Notes under the pieces: generated by a model | Databases searched by the model: none | What the model was told of the DNA's origin: nothing | What the model saw: only the letters and a program-made list of their open reading frames with translations | Made by a program: the position numbers and the translations under genes | Assembly: GCF_014126615.1 (NCBI RefSeq) | Contig: NZ_CP059896.1 | Coordinates: 3,234,501-3,298,500, forward strand | Length of the DNA stretch: 64,000 nt | From: Ciceribacter thiooxidans | GTDB taxonomy: Bacteria > Pseudomonadota > Alphaproteobacteria > Rhizobiales > Rhizobiaceae | Reading direction: 5' to 3' | Part shown: positions 1-8,855 of the stretch, piece by piece | Numbering within the stretch: the first letter of the stretch is position 1 | Layout of the letters: each line of letters starts with the position of its first letter

Positions 1-1
1 C

Positions 2-121
2 ATCGAATTCCCCTCCCATCAGGCTGCCGTCGACTGCTACAATTCACCGGAATACCAGATCGCGGCAAAGATCCGCCAGGAAGTCGCGGATGCCGAGATG
101 GTTGTCGTGGAAGGCGTCTGA
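2..121 (+). CDS. DUF1330 family protein, C-terminal end (partial)
   Basis: The reading frame is open from the window edge and encodes 39 residues ending in AEMVVVEGV. The pattern of a tyrosine-containing SPEY motif, a basic helix (AAKIRQ) and a terminal acidic-hydrophobic strand is typical of the end of DUF1330 proteins, small ferredoxin-like alpha/beta proteins of unknown function. The start and the first half lie outside the window, so function cannot be stated. Family assignment is by eye from a short stretch. Confidence 0.6.
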   Translation: MEFPSHQAAVDCYNSPEYQIAAKIRQEVADAEMVVVEGV

Positions 122-234
122 AGCACCGATCCACACGGCCCTCTGCGGCGCGATGGCACTTCACGTCGCGAGATGATTCGTCTAATAGACAGCTTCAAGC
201 CAAACTGCCCACTTCTCTCCGAGGGAGCCTGCCA

Positions 235-1215
235 ATGACCCTGTCCAATCTTCCGCCGCTCGTAACCGTGTTTGGTGGATCGGGTTTTGTCGGCCGGCAC
301 ATCGTGCGCGCACTCGCCCGCCGCGGTTACCGCATCCGTGTCGCGGTCCGCAGACCGGATCTCGCAGGCTTCCTGCTGCCGCTCGGCAATGTCGGTCAGA
401 TCTCGCTCGTCCAGGCAAACCTGCGCTACCGCGCTTCGGTCGACAAGGCGGCCGAGGGCGCTGACCATATCGTCAACTCCGTGGGCATCCTTTTCGAGAG
501 CGGACGCAACCGCTTCGACTCCGTCCAGGACTTCGGCGCCCGCGCCGTGGCGGAAGCTGCCCGCAATGCCGGCGCGAGCCTCACCCATGTTTCGGCGATC
601 GGCGCCGACCTGAACTCGGAATCGCAGTATGCCGTCACCAAAGGCAAGGCGGAGGCCGCGATCCTCTCGATCAAGCCCGACGCCGTGATCATGCGGCCGT
701 CGATCATCTTCGGACCCGAGGACAGTTTCTTCAACAAGTTCGCCGCCATGGCCCGCAAAGCACCGCTCCTGCCGCTGATCGGCGGCGGCAAGACGAGGTT
801 CCAGCCGGTGCATGTCGGCGATGTCGCAGAGGCAGTTGCGCGCTCCGTCGATGGCAAGCTCAGCCGAGGCACGATCTACGAACTCGGCGGACGCGAGGTC
901 CTATCCTTCCGCGAATGCATGGAGGTCATGCTTGCGACGGTCGAACGCCGCCGCGGTTTCCTCAGCCTACCGTTCGGTGTTGCTTCCTTCCTCGCCGGCA
1001 TCCTGTCGCTCGTGCCGTTCATCAAGCCGCCGCTCACCGGCGACCAGGTGAAGCTTCTGAAGAAGGACAACGTCGTTTCTGACACGGCAAAGGCGGAAGG
1101 CCGCACGCTGGAAGGCACGGGGATCACTCCCGTAACGCTGGAATCGATCCTTCCCTCCTACCTCGTACAGTACCGCCCGCACGGGCAGTTCACCGGGGCT
1201 GGCAAGGAAGCGTGA
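235..1215 (+). CDS. Complex I NDUFA9-subunit-like NAD(P)-binding protein
   Basis: A 326-residue atypical short-chain dehydrogenase/epimerase. The N-terminus carries the Rossmann dinucleotide motif GGSGFVGRH (about residues 14-22), followed later by MRPSIIFGPEDSFFNKFA, typical of the NDUFA9-like group in which the catalytic YxxxK is not a good match. Bacterial members are thought to bind NAD(P)H; a role with respiratory complex I is inferred only from the eukaryotic homologue. A GAGGGAG ribosome binding site lies 8 bases before the ATG. It stands convergent to uppP with a small secreted-protein gene between them, an arrangement I recall from other Rhizobiaceae. Confidence 0.85.
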   Translation: MTLSNLPPLVTVFGGSGFVGRHIVRALARRGYRIRVAVRRPDLAGFLLPLGNVGQISLVQANLRYRASVDKAAEGADHIVNSVGILFESGRNRFDSVQDFGARAVAEAARNAGASLTHVSAIGADLNSESQYAVTKGKAEAAILSIKPDAVIMRPSIIFGPEDSFFNKFAAMARKAPLLPLIGGGKTRFQPVHVGDVAEAVARSVDGKLSRGTIYELGGREVLSFRECMEVMLATVERRRGFLSLPFGVASFLAGILSLVPFIKPPLTGDQVKLLKKDNVVSDTAKAEGRTLEGTGITPVTLESILPSYLVQYRPHGQFTGAGKEA

Positions 1216-1406
1216 CGCTGCTCCACGACGTGTCCGCCGCTGCTGCGTTGCACAAATGACGCAGTGGCAAATTACCTCTGTTAACCGACGGTTCAGCAAG
1301 ATCTTCTATTGAAGAAACGGCTGGCAATGCGTAGATCGTCCACCGCGTTCGGGCACTTCGCCATTGCGTTGACGGGACGCATACCATCATTCCGAGAGGC
1401 AGATTT

Positions 1407-1565
1407 ATGGGTAAGTCTATCGCACTCTTTTTTGCGTGTGCGGCACTGGTCATCATGGCAGGCTCTTTTATGGCCCCCTCGACTGGCGTAGCGGGCAAAT
1501 CGAACTGCGCACCGGCCTACGGCGTCGACCCCTGCAGCACGGCGTCGATCCCGGCTACCCGTTGA
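1407..1565 (+). CDS. Small secreted 52-residue protein, hypothetical
   Basis: A 52-residue ORF with a GAGAGG ribosome binding site 10 bases before the ATG. Residues 1-29 form a typical signal peptide: Lys3, a hydrophobic core with LFFACAALVIMAG, then APSTGVAG. The mature part is only about 22 residues, with two cysteines (CAPAYGVDPC) that could form a disulfide in the periplasm. It is followed at once by a hairpin terminator. I recognise no family. The signal peptide, ribosome binding site and terminator make it more likely a real gene than chance; no function can be given. Confidence 0.6.
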   Translation: MGKSIALFFACAALVIMAGSFMAPSTGVAGKSNCAPAYGVDPCSTASIPATR

Positions 1566-1579
1566 TCTAGGTTAGATCT

Positions 1580-1601
1580 CGGGCGCCCCGAAGGGCGCCC
1601 G
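1580..1601. terminator. GC-rich hairpin between convergent genes
   Basis: CGGGCGCCC and GGGCGCCCG form a 9-bp perfect stem around CGAA, between the small secreted-protein gene and the stop of uppP on the other strand. There is no long T run on either side, so it may act as a weak bidirectional terminator or as a 3-prime end protector. Confidence 0.5.
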
Positions 1602-1610
1602 GTCTCGGCC

Positions 1611-2417
1611 TCAGAAACCGAGAGCCAGGGCCGCCAGGCCCAGGCCGCCGATGGCAATGCGCCACCAGGCGAAAAGCGCATAGCCTCGCTTCGACACATA
1701 ATTAAGCAGGCTTTTGACCACCAGCAGAGCAGAAATGAAGGCCGCGGCGAATCCGATGGCGATGAGCGCTGTGTCGTCGAAATTCAGCGCGGCGCGGTTC
1801 TTGTAAAGGTCGAGCGTGAAGGCGCCGACCATGGTCGGCATTGCGAGAAAGAAGGAAAACTCCGCCGCTGACCGCTTGTCTGCACCGAGCAGCAGCGCGC
1901 CGACGATCGTTGCGCCCGAACGGGAGACACCCGGAATCATCGCCACACACTGGCAAACGCCGATCTTGAAAGCGAGCGGCAGGGAGTACTGCATCGCATC
2001 GGTATATCGCGGCGTGAGCTCCTGCCGGTCGATCCAGAGCAGGACGAAACCGCCGAGGATGAGCACGGTGCACATCAGCACCGGCGTTTCGAAGAGAACC
2101 GATTTGATGAAATCGTGAGCCAACGCTCCGATGACCGCGGCCGGCAGGAAGGCGATCAGGATGGACAGGACAAAATGGCGGCTGCGGGCACTCGACGGCA
2201 GTGTCAGCGCGACGCCAATGAGCTTGTGGGCGTAGACGCTGAGGATTGCCAGGATTGCGCCGAGCTGGATCAGCACGGCAAAGGTATTGCCGGGCGAGCG
2301 GAAGCCGAGAAAGTGCCCGGCGAGAAGCACATGAGCGGTGGAGGAAACGGGAATGAATTCCGTCAGCCCCTCAACGAGGCCGAGAAGGAGCGCGCTGACG
2401 ATCGATTGGTCTTCCAT
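1611..2417 (-). CDS. uppP: Undecaprenyl-diphosphatase
   Basis: A 268-residue polytopic inner-membrane enzyme that dephosphorylates undecaprenyl pyrophosphate to recycle the lipid carrier for peptidoglycan and polysaccharide synthesis; it can confer bacitracin resistance. Both signature regions are present: [14 protein letters not shown] at residues 16-29 with the catalytic glutamates and His29, and PGVSRSGAT at residues 162-170 with the phosphate-binding Ser-Arg-Ser-Gly. Length is normal for BacA/UppP. It is monocistronic and convergent with the small secreted-protein gene. Confidence 0.96.
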   Translation of the reverse strand: MEDQSIVSALLLGLVEGLTEFIPVSSTAHVLLAGHFLGFRSPGNTFAVLIQLGAILAILSVYAHKLIGVALTLPSSARSRHFVLSILIAFLPAAVIGALAHDFIKSVLFETPVLMCTVLILGGFVLLWIDRQELTPRYTDAMQYSLPLAFKIGVCQCVAMIPGVSRSGATIVGALLLGADKRSAAEFSFFLAMPTMVGAFTLDLYKNRAALNFDDTALIAIGFAAAFISALLVVKSLLNYVSKRGYALFAWWRIAIGGLGLAALALGF

Positions 2418-2577
2418 GAAAAGTCCTTGTGGTGCCGCTGGCGAAAGGGTTGATTCGCTTGTATTGAAGGGGCCGAGAACCTATAGCTTGGGGACCGTGG
2501 CTATGGCCAGCCGTGCGTGGCGGGGCAAGAAGCGTCCGGTCGCGGTGGCGTCTCAGCAGTAGAGAATGCGGACAAAA

Positions 2578-3270
2578 ATGCCAACATTGTATCATCATCC
2601 CATGTCGACCGCGTCCCGGTTCATCCGGCTGGTCCTGTCGGAATACGGCTTCCCAGCCGACCTGGTGGAAGAGCAGACCTGGGAAAAACGCAGGGAATTC
2701 CTGGCCCTCAATCCGGCCGGGACGCTACCGGTCTATGTTGACGATAATATGCGCGCGCTTTGCGGGCCGACGGTGATTTCCGAATTCCTCGACGAAACCC
2801 ACGGCGTGCTGAAGCGCGACCGCCGGCTACTCGCCGAGGACCCCTTCCACAGAGCGGAGATTCGCCGCCTTACCGAATGGTTCCTGCAGAAGATGGAGCA
2901 GGACGTCACCCGGCCTCTGGTGCGCGAGCGCGTTCACAAGCTGCAGATCCCGAACGGGCTCGGCGGTGGAGCACCCGACAGCAAGGTACTGCGCACGGCA
3001 CGCAACAACATCCGCCAGCACATGAAATATCTGGCCTGGCTCTCAGGTTCGCGCCCCTGGCTGGCAGGGGACCGCCTGAGTTATGCCGATCTTGCCGCGG
3101 CCGCTGCAATCTCCGTTCTCGACTATCTCGGCGAGATCGACTGGTCGGAAGCGCCGGTCGTCAAGGAGTGGTATCAGCGCCTCAAGTCTCGCCCGTCCTT
3201 CCGCCCGCTGCTTGCTGAGCGCGTGCGCGGGCTGACGCCGGTATCGCACTACGCGGATCTGGATTTCTGA
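2578..3270 (+). CDS. Glutathione S-transferase family protein
   Basis: A 230-residue protein with an N-terminal thioredoxin-fold domain (LYHHPMSTASRFIRLVLSEYG, then NPAGTLPVYVDD, the glutathione-binding cis-proline segment) and a C-terminal helical domain containing GDRLSYADLAAAAAIS, the conserved N-capping motif of GSTs. The substrate is unknown. I chose the ATG at 2578 because family members begin with MPTLYHHP; an in-frame ATG at 2566 has a GAGA directly against it and is a poorer start. The stop is 12 bases before queG, so the two are probably co-transcribed. Confidence 0.88.
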   Translation: MPTLYHHPMSTASRFIRLVLSEYGFPADLVEEQTWEKRREFLALNPAGTLPVYVDDNMRALCGPTVISEFLDETHGVLKRDRRLLAEDPFHRAEIRRLTEWFLQKMEQDVTRPLVRERVHKLQIPNGLGGGAPDSKVLRTARNNIRQHMKYLAWLSGSRPWLAGDRLSYADLAAAAAISVLDYLGEIDWSEAPVVKEWYQRLKSRPSFRPLLAERVRGLTPVSHYADLDF

Positions 3271-3282
3271 CGAGGAGCGGCC

Positions 3283-4452
3283 ATGTCCGCGGACGAAGCC
3301 CCGGAGAGACAGACGGATGACAAGGCCGAGCGCTTGCGTCACCGCCTGACTGCCTTCGTCCGCGAAGAGGCCTCGGCACAGGGTTTCGAACTCTGCCGCA
3401 TTACGGGACCGGACGGCATCCCGGACGCCCCGACCCGCCTCGCCGCCTATATCGAGGCGGGGTATCACGGCACCATGGGGTGGATGGAGGAGACGCGCGA
3501 GCGTCGTGCCGACCCGAAGGTGCTCTGGGGTGAGGTTCGCTCGATCGTCATGTTCGGCATGAACTACGGCCCTGACGAAGACCCGCGCCACATTCTCGAG
3601 AAAAAGGACAGGGCGGCGATCTCCGTCTATGCCCGCAACCGTGACTATCATGACATCATGAAAGGCCGCCTGAAAGAGATTGCCACTCGCTTCGCTGCCC
3701 GTGCCGGTGCAGACGTGAAGGTCTTCGTCGACACGGCACCTGTGATGGAAAAGCCGCTGGCCGCAGTCGCCGGACTCGGCTGGCAGGGCAAGCACACCAA
3801 TCTGGTGAGCCGCGAATACGGCTCCTGGCTCTTTCTCGGAAGCCTCTTCACCACTGCGGAGCTCGACTTCGACGCACCCGAAGTTGACCACTGCGGCTCC
3901 TGCCGCGCCTGCCTCGACGCCTGTCCAACCGCCGCCTTTCCCGCACCGTACAAGATCGACGCCCGACGATGCATCTCGTATCTGACGATCGAACACAAGG
4001 GAATGATCGACCGAGCCTTACGGCCTGCTTTCGGCAACCGGGTCTACGGCTGCGACGACTGTCTCGCCGCCTGCCCCTGGAACAAGTTTGCCGAGACCGC
4101 CCGGGAGATGAAGCTGAAAGCGCGCGACGACCTGCGGGAGCCGGAGATCACACACCTGCTGTCGCTCGACGACGCCGCCTTCCGGACCTTCTTCAGCGGA
4201 TCGCCGGTGAAGAGGATCGGGCGGAACCGTTTCATCCGCAATCTCCTGATTGCGGCTGGCAATTCCGCTCGGTCCGAACTCGTGGAGCCATGCCGGCGGC
4301 TGCTCCATGACGGTGCGCCGGAGGTTCGCGGGATGGCTGTCTGGGCGTTGTCACGATTGATTGACCGGGACACCTTCGAGGCCTTGCAACGCGGCCACCG
4401 GCCGCAAGAGCAGGATCCGGAAGTACAAGCCGAGTGGGACTTTGGGAGATGA
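3283..4452 (+). CDS. queG: Epoxyqueuosine reductase
   Basis: A 389-residue cytoplasmic iron-sulfur and cobalamin enzyme that performs the last step of queuosine synthesis, reducing epoxyqueuosine to queuosine in the wobble position of tRNAs with GUN anticodons. Two ferredoxin-like cysteine clusters are visible, CGSCRACLDACP (Cys204, 207, 210, 214) and GCDDCLAACPW (Cys257, 260, 264), plus Cys230. Asp150 in VKVFVDTAPVMEK matches the region of the catalytic aspartate. The C-terminal part (RSELVEPCRRLLHDGAPEVRGMAVWALSRL) looks like HEAT repeats. A GAGGAG site precedes the start. The next gene starts 4 bases after the stop. Confidence 0.96.
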   Translation: MSADEAPERQTDDKAERLRHRLTAFVREEASAQGFELCRITGPDGIPDAPTRLAAYIEAGYHGTMGWMEETRERRADPKVLWGEVRSIVMFGMNYGPDEDPRHILEKKDRAAISVYARNRDYHDIMKGRLKEIATRFAARAGADVKVFVDTAPVMEKPLAAVAGLGWQGKHTNLVSREYGSWLFLGSLFTTAELDFDAPEVDHCGSCRACLDACPTAAFPAPYKIDARRCISYLTIEHKGMIDRALRPAFGNRVYGCDDCLAACPWNKFAETAREMKLKARDDLREPEITHLLSLDDAAFRTFFSGSPVKRIGRNRFIRNLLIAAGNSARSELVEPCRRLLHDGAPEVRGMAVWALSRLIDRDTFEALQRGHRPQEQDPEVQAEWDFGR

Positions 4453-4456
4453 CGCG

Positions 4457-5329
4457 ATGCGCATGATGATCTTCGGTGCCGGCTACTCCGGAAAGGCGAT
4501 CGGCGCACTTGCTGCCGCCAAGGGACATCCGGTTGCCGGGACAACGCGGAGTCTCGAAAAGAAGGAGACACTCGCGGCTTTGGGGATCGAACCTTTCCAG
4601 TTCGGCGGCGTATCGCTTTCTGAAGAACTGATAGAAAGGATGCGGACGGTCACCCATCTCGTCCAGTCGATTGCGCCCGGCGCCAGCGGAGACCCTTTGA
4701 TCCCGCTGCTCGGCGAGGGCGTACGTACGCGTCTGCCGTTGCTCGAATGGGTCGGCTACCTGTCGACCGTCGGCGTCTATGGTGACCACGGTGGAGCCTG
4801 GGTCGATGAAAAAACACCGTGCAGGCCGGCTTCGCAGCGCTCCGTCGAGCGACTGCACGCCGAGAACGCATGGCAGTCGCTCGCCGCTGCAAACGACCTG
4901 CCGCTGACGATCCTGCGTCTCTCGGGCATTTACGGGCCGGGCAGAAATCCCTTCGTCAATCTCACCCGCGGCAACGCCCGACGACTCGTCAAGAAGGATC
5001 AGGTCTTCAATCGTATCCGCGTCGAGGACATCGCCGCCGCCGCAATGTTCCTCGCCGAAAAGCGCACGGCCGGCATATTCAACGTCACGGACAACGAGCC
5101 CTGTCCTCCGCAGGATGTGGTTGCCGAAGCGGCGCGCTTAATGGGGATCGAGCCTCCTCCGGAACAAGACTTCGAAACGGCCGAACTCACGCCGATGGCG
5201 CGCTCCTTCTACGGTGAGAACAAGCGTGTTTCGAACGCGACGATCACCAGCCTGGGATTCCGCTTCCAATATCCCGACTACCGGGTGTCGCTGGCGGAGT
5301 TGTGGGCCAGCGGCCGCTGGAACAAGTAG
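4457..5329 (+). CDS. NAD(P)-dependent epimerase/dehydratase, YeeZ-like SDR
   Basis: A 290-residue extended SDR-type protein. The nucleotide-binding motif FGAGYSGKAIG starts at residue 5, and the body contains YLSTVGVYGDHGG and RLSGIYGPGRNPF, both typical of the YeeZ/SDR-a group, with no classic YxxxK. The substrate is unknown. The reading frame is open further upstream, but the ATG at 4457, 4 bases after the queG stop and preceded by GGGAGATGA, places the Rossmann motif properly and is the likely start. It appears to be the last gene of a GST-queG operon. Confidence 0.85.
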   Translation: MRMMIFGAGYSGKAIGALAAAKGHPVAGTTRSLEKKETLAALGIEPFQFGGVSLSEELIERMRTVTHLVQSIAPGASGDPLIPLLGEGVRTRLPLLEWVGYLSTVGVYGDHGGAWVDEKTPCRPASQRSVERLHAENAWQSLAAANDLPLTILRLSGIYGPGRNPFVNLTRGNARRLVKKDQVFNRIRVEDIAAAAMFLAEKRTAGIFNVTDNEPCPPQDVVAEAARLMGIEPPPEQDFETAELTPMARSFYGENKRVSNATITSLGFRFQYPDYRVSLAELWASGRWNK

Positions 5330-5691
5330 AACCCTCGCCGCGTTTCCGTTGGTTGTTGCCCGCCTCAGGAGACGGGCGGCGCACCAGTGCCGCGGAATCT
5401 TCACATTTCGGGCAGGAAATGGGGCCCTCCGAAAAAATTTTCTAAAACTTTTTTCGTGAGCGAGAGAATGTCGTCGCGCTCAGGAACTCCGTTCTAATTT
5501 TCCTCAGTTTTTGAACGCGTTTTCTCTCTTTTCTCTAATCTCTTCAGAATTTGTTTACCAGCACCAAAATCACAAATGTTACACTACGTAACATTTCGTG
5601 AGCAGCTTGGGGCACGTTTTTGCCATTTTTTGCCGCGCCTTAGCGTTCTTGCGCAAATTAAAGCTACAACAAACGACTAGGGAAATCGAAC
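5330..5691. other. 362-bp AT-rich intergenic region upstream of rlpA-like gene
   Basis: No gene is seen here. A near-perfect 9-bp hairpin (5358-5377, one mismatch) may terminate the upstream operon. At 5430-5456 an 8-bp repeat CGAAAAAA and TTTTTTCG surrounds an A/T-rich segment. From about 5430 to 5580 the base composition is far lower in GC than the flanking genes. A perfect 9-bp inverted repeat with a 5-base spacer lies at 5574-5596. The region reads as a regulated promoter zone for the gene at 5692. Confidence 0.6.
5574..5596. promoter_or_regulatory. Perfect 9-bp inverted repeat, candidate operator
   Basis: AAATGTTAC and GTAACATTT flank a 5-base spacer ACTAC. If one inserted base is allowed the dyad extends outward to TCAC and GTGA. 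It lies about 96 bases upstream of the RlpA-like start. The arms resemble TetR- or MarR-type operators in size, but I cannot assign a regulator. Confidence 0.5.
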
Positions 5692-6054
5692 TTGAAGAAT
5701 ATCCGGCGCTCTATTGCGACCGCTGCAGCTATAGCTGCATTCGGTGCTATCGCCCCTGCGCAGGCTTCTGCAAACTCGTCCTGCGGCGGTGCTTCATGGT
5801 ATGCCCTTCACTCACGCACTGCTTCGGGTGAACGGATGAATCCTTCTCTTCTTACCGCGGCCCATAAGTCGCTCCGGTTCGGCACCAAACTCAAGGTGAC
5901 GAATGCGAGGAACGGCCGGAGCGTCGTGGTCCGGATCAACGATCGCGGCCCCTTCGTGCGAGGGCGTGTGCTCGACCTCTCCAAGGCAGCCGCCCAGAAC
6001 ATCGGCATGGTTCAGACCGGCCATGCCAAGGTCTGCTACGAGATCATCGGCTGA
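5692..6054 (+). CDS. RlpA-like septal ring protein (double-psi beta-barrel), secreted
   Basis: A 120-residue secreted protein. A signal peptide ([22 protein letters not shown], cleaved near AQASA) precedes one RlpA-like double-psi beta-barrel with the signatures [18 protein letters not shown]-like [32 protein letters not shown] and AAAQNIGM. RlpA proteins are septal lytic transglycosylases acting on peptide-stripped glycan; this one lacks the C-terminal SPOR domain, so septal targeting is doubtful. The start is TTG at 5692 with AGGGA upstream; no better start is in frame. It sits behind a long regulated-looking intergenic region. Confidence 0.88.
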   Translation: MKNIRRSIATAAAIAAFGAIAPAQASANSSCGGASWYALHSRTASGERMNPSLLTAAHKSLRFGTKLKVTNARNGRSVVVRINDRGPFVRGRVLDLSKAAAQNIGMVQTGHAKVCYEIIG

Positions 6055-6159
6055 GGAGAAGACGTCCTCAGCCCCTGTTCCGGCCGTCGGCGGGCGTAGA
6101 TGCTTGCTCTCGGCGTGTTTCGCCGCTACCACGCAGTCTTCTGTTGCAGGAGACATGAC

Positions 6160-7449
6160 ATGCGTTTAGGCGGCCGCCTTGCCGGCGCGATCGAAATTCT
6201 GGCCGATATAGAGACCCGTCGCCGGCCGGTCGCCGATGCGCTGAAGGACTGGGGACTGTCGCACCGCTTTGCCGGTTCGGGTGACCGCGCGGCGATCGGC
6301 AACATCGTCTACGACGCGCTGCGCATGAAACTCTCCCATGGCTGGCTCATGGACGACGACAGCGCGGCGGCACTCGGCTATGCGGTGCTCCTTCGCCAAT
6401 GGGGCTTTACCCCAGACAGTCTTGCGCGCGAACTCGACGGCGACAGCTTCGCCCCGGCCGCGCTCGGTTCAGAACAGCTTTCCGCTTTTGCGGCGCGCCG
6501 GATTGAGGACGCTCCTCCCCATGTGCAGGGAGATATTCCCGAATGGGTGCAGCCGTCACTGGAAACCGCATTCGGCGACGACTGGCTCGACGAGGCCAAG
6601 GCACTCGCGAAACGCCCCACGCTCGATCTACGCGCCAATACACTCAAGGCCTCGCGCGACAAGGTGCTGAAGGCACTTGATCGCGTCGGCGCCCAGGCCG
6701 CCCAGATCGCCCGCTACGGCATACGCATTCCCGCCGGCGAAGGCCCTTCTCGGCTCCCAAACGTGACGGCCGAGCTTTCCTTCCAGAAGGGTTGGTTCGA
6801 AGTTCAGGACGAGGGGTCGCAGATCGTCGCCGATCTCGTCGACCCTCGTGAAGGCGAGCAGGTTCTCGATTTCTGCGCCGGCGGCGGCGGCAAGACGCTG
6901 GCCATGGCCGCAGCCATGCACAACAAGGGTCAGGTCCACGCCTACGACGCCGATCGCAAGCGGCTCGCGCCGATCATCGAACGCCTGAAACGCGCCGGCA
7001 CGCACAATGTCCAGGTCCACGATTCCATCTCCGCGATCACCCCACTGACCGGCCGCTTCGACCGCGTTCTCGTGGATGCGCCATGCACTGGGACCGGCAC
7101 GTGGCGCCGCCGCCCCGACACCAAGTGGCGCCTGACGCTGCGCAATCTCCAGGAGCGCGTCGAACAGCAGAAAGAAGCGCTCGCCGAAGCCTCGGCTTAC
7201 GTAAAGCCCGGCGGCGAACTGCTTTACGTCACATGCTCCCTGCTTCCCGAGGAAAATGACGATCAGGTCCGAGACTTCTGCGAGGCCCATCCGGAATTCG
7301 AGATCGCTTCGGCGTTCGACACCTGGGAGCGACTCTTTTCCGCTTCGGGGTCACGTCCACGCAGCCGTAATGGTCTTACGCTGACCCTGAGCCCCGCCGC
7401 CACGGATACGGATGGCTTCTTCTTCTGCCGCATGCGCCGCCGCAGCTGA
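6160..7449 (+). CDS. RsmB/NOP-family RNA (cytosine-5) methyltransferase
   Basis: A 429-residue S-adenosylmethionine-dependent RNA m5C methyltransferase. Motif I is DFCAGGGGKTLAMAA; motif IV DAPCTGTGTWRRRPDTKWR and motif VI YVTCSLLPEEN supply the two catalytic cysteines; an N-terminal NusB-like helical part precedes. The likely substrate is 16S rRNA, as for RsmB, but alphaproteobacteria often have two family members, so the target base is not certain. The ATG at 6160 has AGGAGA 6 bases upstream; an in-frame upstream ATG at 6100 overlaps the leader and is less likely. Confidence 0.9.
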   Translation: MRLGGRLAGAIEILADIETRRRPVADALKDWGLSHRFAGSGDRAAIGNIVYDALRMKLSHGWLMDDDSAAALGYAVLLRQWGFTPDSLARELDGDSFAPAALGSEQLSAFAARRIEDAPPHVQGDIPEWVQPSLETAFGDDWLDEAKALAKRPTLDLRANTLKASRDKVLKALDRVGAQAAQIARYGIRIPAGEGPSRLPNVTAELSFQKGWFEVQDEGSQIVADLVDPREGEQVLDFCAGGGGKTLAMAAAMHNKGQVHAYDADRKRLAPIIERLKRAGTHNVQVHDSISAITPLTGRFDRVLVDAPCTGTGTWRRRPDTKWRLTLRNLQERVEQQKEALAEASAYVKPGGELLYVTCSLLPEENDDQVRDFCEAHPEFEIASAFDTWERLFSASGSRPRSRNGLTLTLSPAATDTDGFFFCRMRRRS

Positions 7450-7565
7450 CGTCCGCCATTAGGATCTCGAAATTTATTCTAGACTATTTGACACAAGTTT
7501 AATTTTGCTCCAAGACGTTCCGGCCATTTCACCCACAGGCGCCCAATGCGCCTCAGGAGATTCTC

Positions 7566-8846
7566 ATGACCCGGAAATCTGTTCTTGGTGCCACCGTCGC
7601 ATTGGTGGTTGCGTCGGCGGCCATGATCGCCGCACCCGTCCTCGCCGCGCCCGATGCGGCGCAGGTGCTGAGACATTACGCTGCCCTCGCTCAGGCGAAG
7701 TATGAGGATTCCCTGTCGACGGCCCAAGCCCTTGACGCCGCTATCGACGCGCTGATCGCCAAGCCGAGCGAGGAGACGCTTAAAGCGGCGCGCGCAGCCT
7801 GGGTCACGGCTCGCGCGCCCTATCAGCAGTCGGAGGTGTATCGCTTCGGTAGTCCGATCGTCGATGCCTGGGAAGGCAAGGTGAATGCCTGGCCACTTGA
7901 CGAGGGACTGATCGACTACGTCGACGCGGCCTACGGCACCGAAAGCGACGAGAATACACTCTACGTGGCGAACGTCATTGCCAATCCGCAGATCAAGATC
8001 GGTGGCAAGGACGTGGACGCCTCGGAGATCACACCGGAGTTCCTCGCTGAAACGCTGCACGAGGCCGGCGAGATCGAGGCGAACGTGGCCACCGGCTATC
8101 ACGCCATCGAATTCCTCCTCTGGGGACAGGATCTGAACGGTACCGGCCCCGGCGCCGGCAACCGACCCTATACCGACTACGATCTGAAGAATTGCACCAA
8201 CGGTCATTGCGACCGTCGGGCCGCGTATCTCAAGGCAGCGTCGACCCTGCTCGTCTCGGACCTGCAGGAGATGGTGGCCGTATGGCAGCCGGACGGTGAA
8301 GCCACGAAGGCCTTGGAGGCCGACGCAAAGGCCGGGATCGGTGCGATCCTCACCGGCATGGGTTCACTTTCCTATGGAGAACTCGCCGGTGAGCGCATGA
8401 AGCTCGGGGTGCTGTTGCATGATCCCGAAGAGGAGCACGACTGCTTCTCCGACAACACCCACAACTCGCATCTGAACGACGCCATCGGCATCGCGTCGGC
8501 CTATACCGGTGAATACGTCCGCGTGGACGGCACGAGAATGACCGGTCCATCGCTGTCCGAGCTTGTTGCCGCCCAAGACCCGGCGCTCGACACCGAGATG
8601 AAGTCGAAACTCGAGAAGACGCTCGCGGCCATGAACGCTATGGCCAAACGCGCCGAAGCCGTCGAGGCCTACGATCAGATGATCGGTGAAGGCAATGTGG
8701 AGGGCAACGCCACCGTGCAGGCTGCGATCGACGGCCTGATCGACCAGACCAAGACGATCGAGCGCATCATTGCCTCACAGGATCTCGGCACTGTCGAACT
8801 CGAGGGCTCGGACAGCCTCGACCATCCCGAAGCTGTGTTCCAATAA
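7566..8846 (+). CDS. Imelysin-family (M75-like) periplasmic protein, IrpA-like
   Basis: A 426-residue periplasmic protein with a signal peptide (MTRKSVLGATVALVVASAAM, cleavage near VLAA). Imelysin domains are two four-helix bundles tied to iron uptake; the conserved GxHxxE motif is present as GYHAIE at residues 177-182, followed by FLLWGQDLNGTGPGAGNRPYTDY, a well-kept family block. The length fits IrpA-like imelysins. It is the first gene of an operon with a di-heme DUF1111 protein, a second imelysin and a DUF1513 protein. Peptidase activity was once proposed for the family but is not supported by the fold; iron or haem binding is the usual inference. Confidence 0.9.
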   Translation: MTRKSVLGATVALVVASAAMIAAPVLAAPDAAQVLRHYAALAQAKYEDSLSTAQALDAAIDALIAKPSEETLKAARAAWVTARAPYQQSEVYRFGSPIVDAWEGKVNAWPLDEGLIDYVDAAYGTESDENTLYVANVIANPQIKIGGKDVDASEITPEFLAETLHEAGEIEANVATGYHAIEFLLWGQDLNGTGPGAGNRPYTDYDLKNCTNGHCDRRAAYLKAASTLLVSDLQEMVAVWQPDGEATKALEADAKAGIGAILTGMGSLSYGELAGERMKLGVLLHDPEEEHDCFSDNTHNSHLNDAIGIASAYTGEYVRVDGTRMTGPSLSELVAAQDPALDTEMKSKLEKTLAAMNAMAKRAEAVEAYDQMIGEGNVEGNATVQAAIDGLIDQTKTIERIIASQDLGTVELEGSDSLDHPEAVFQ

Positions 8847-8855
8847 GACGAGAGC

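Noticed and set aside
1280..1296. Near-CtrA site TTAACCGACGGTTCA before the 52-residue peptide gene.
   Set aside because: The second half reads TTCA instead of TTAA, and the motif is short enough to occur by chance.
7472..7490. Possible Irr ICE site before the first imelysin gene (TCTAGAATAA half on the minus strand).
   Set aside because: Only one half matches TTTAGAA-N3-TTCTAAA; the other half is absent, so the evidence is too weak to list as a site.
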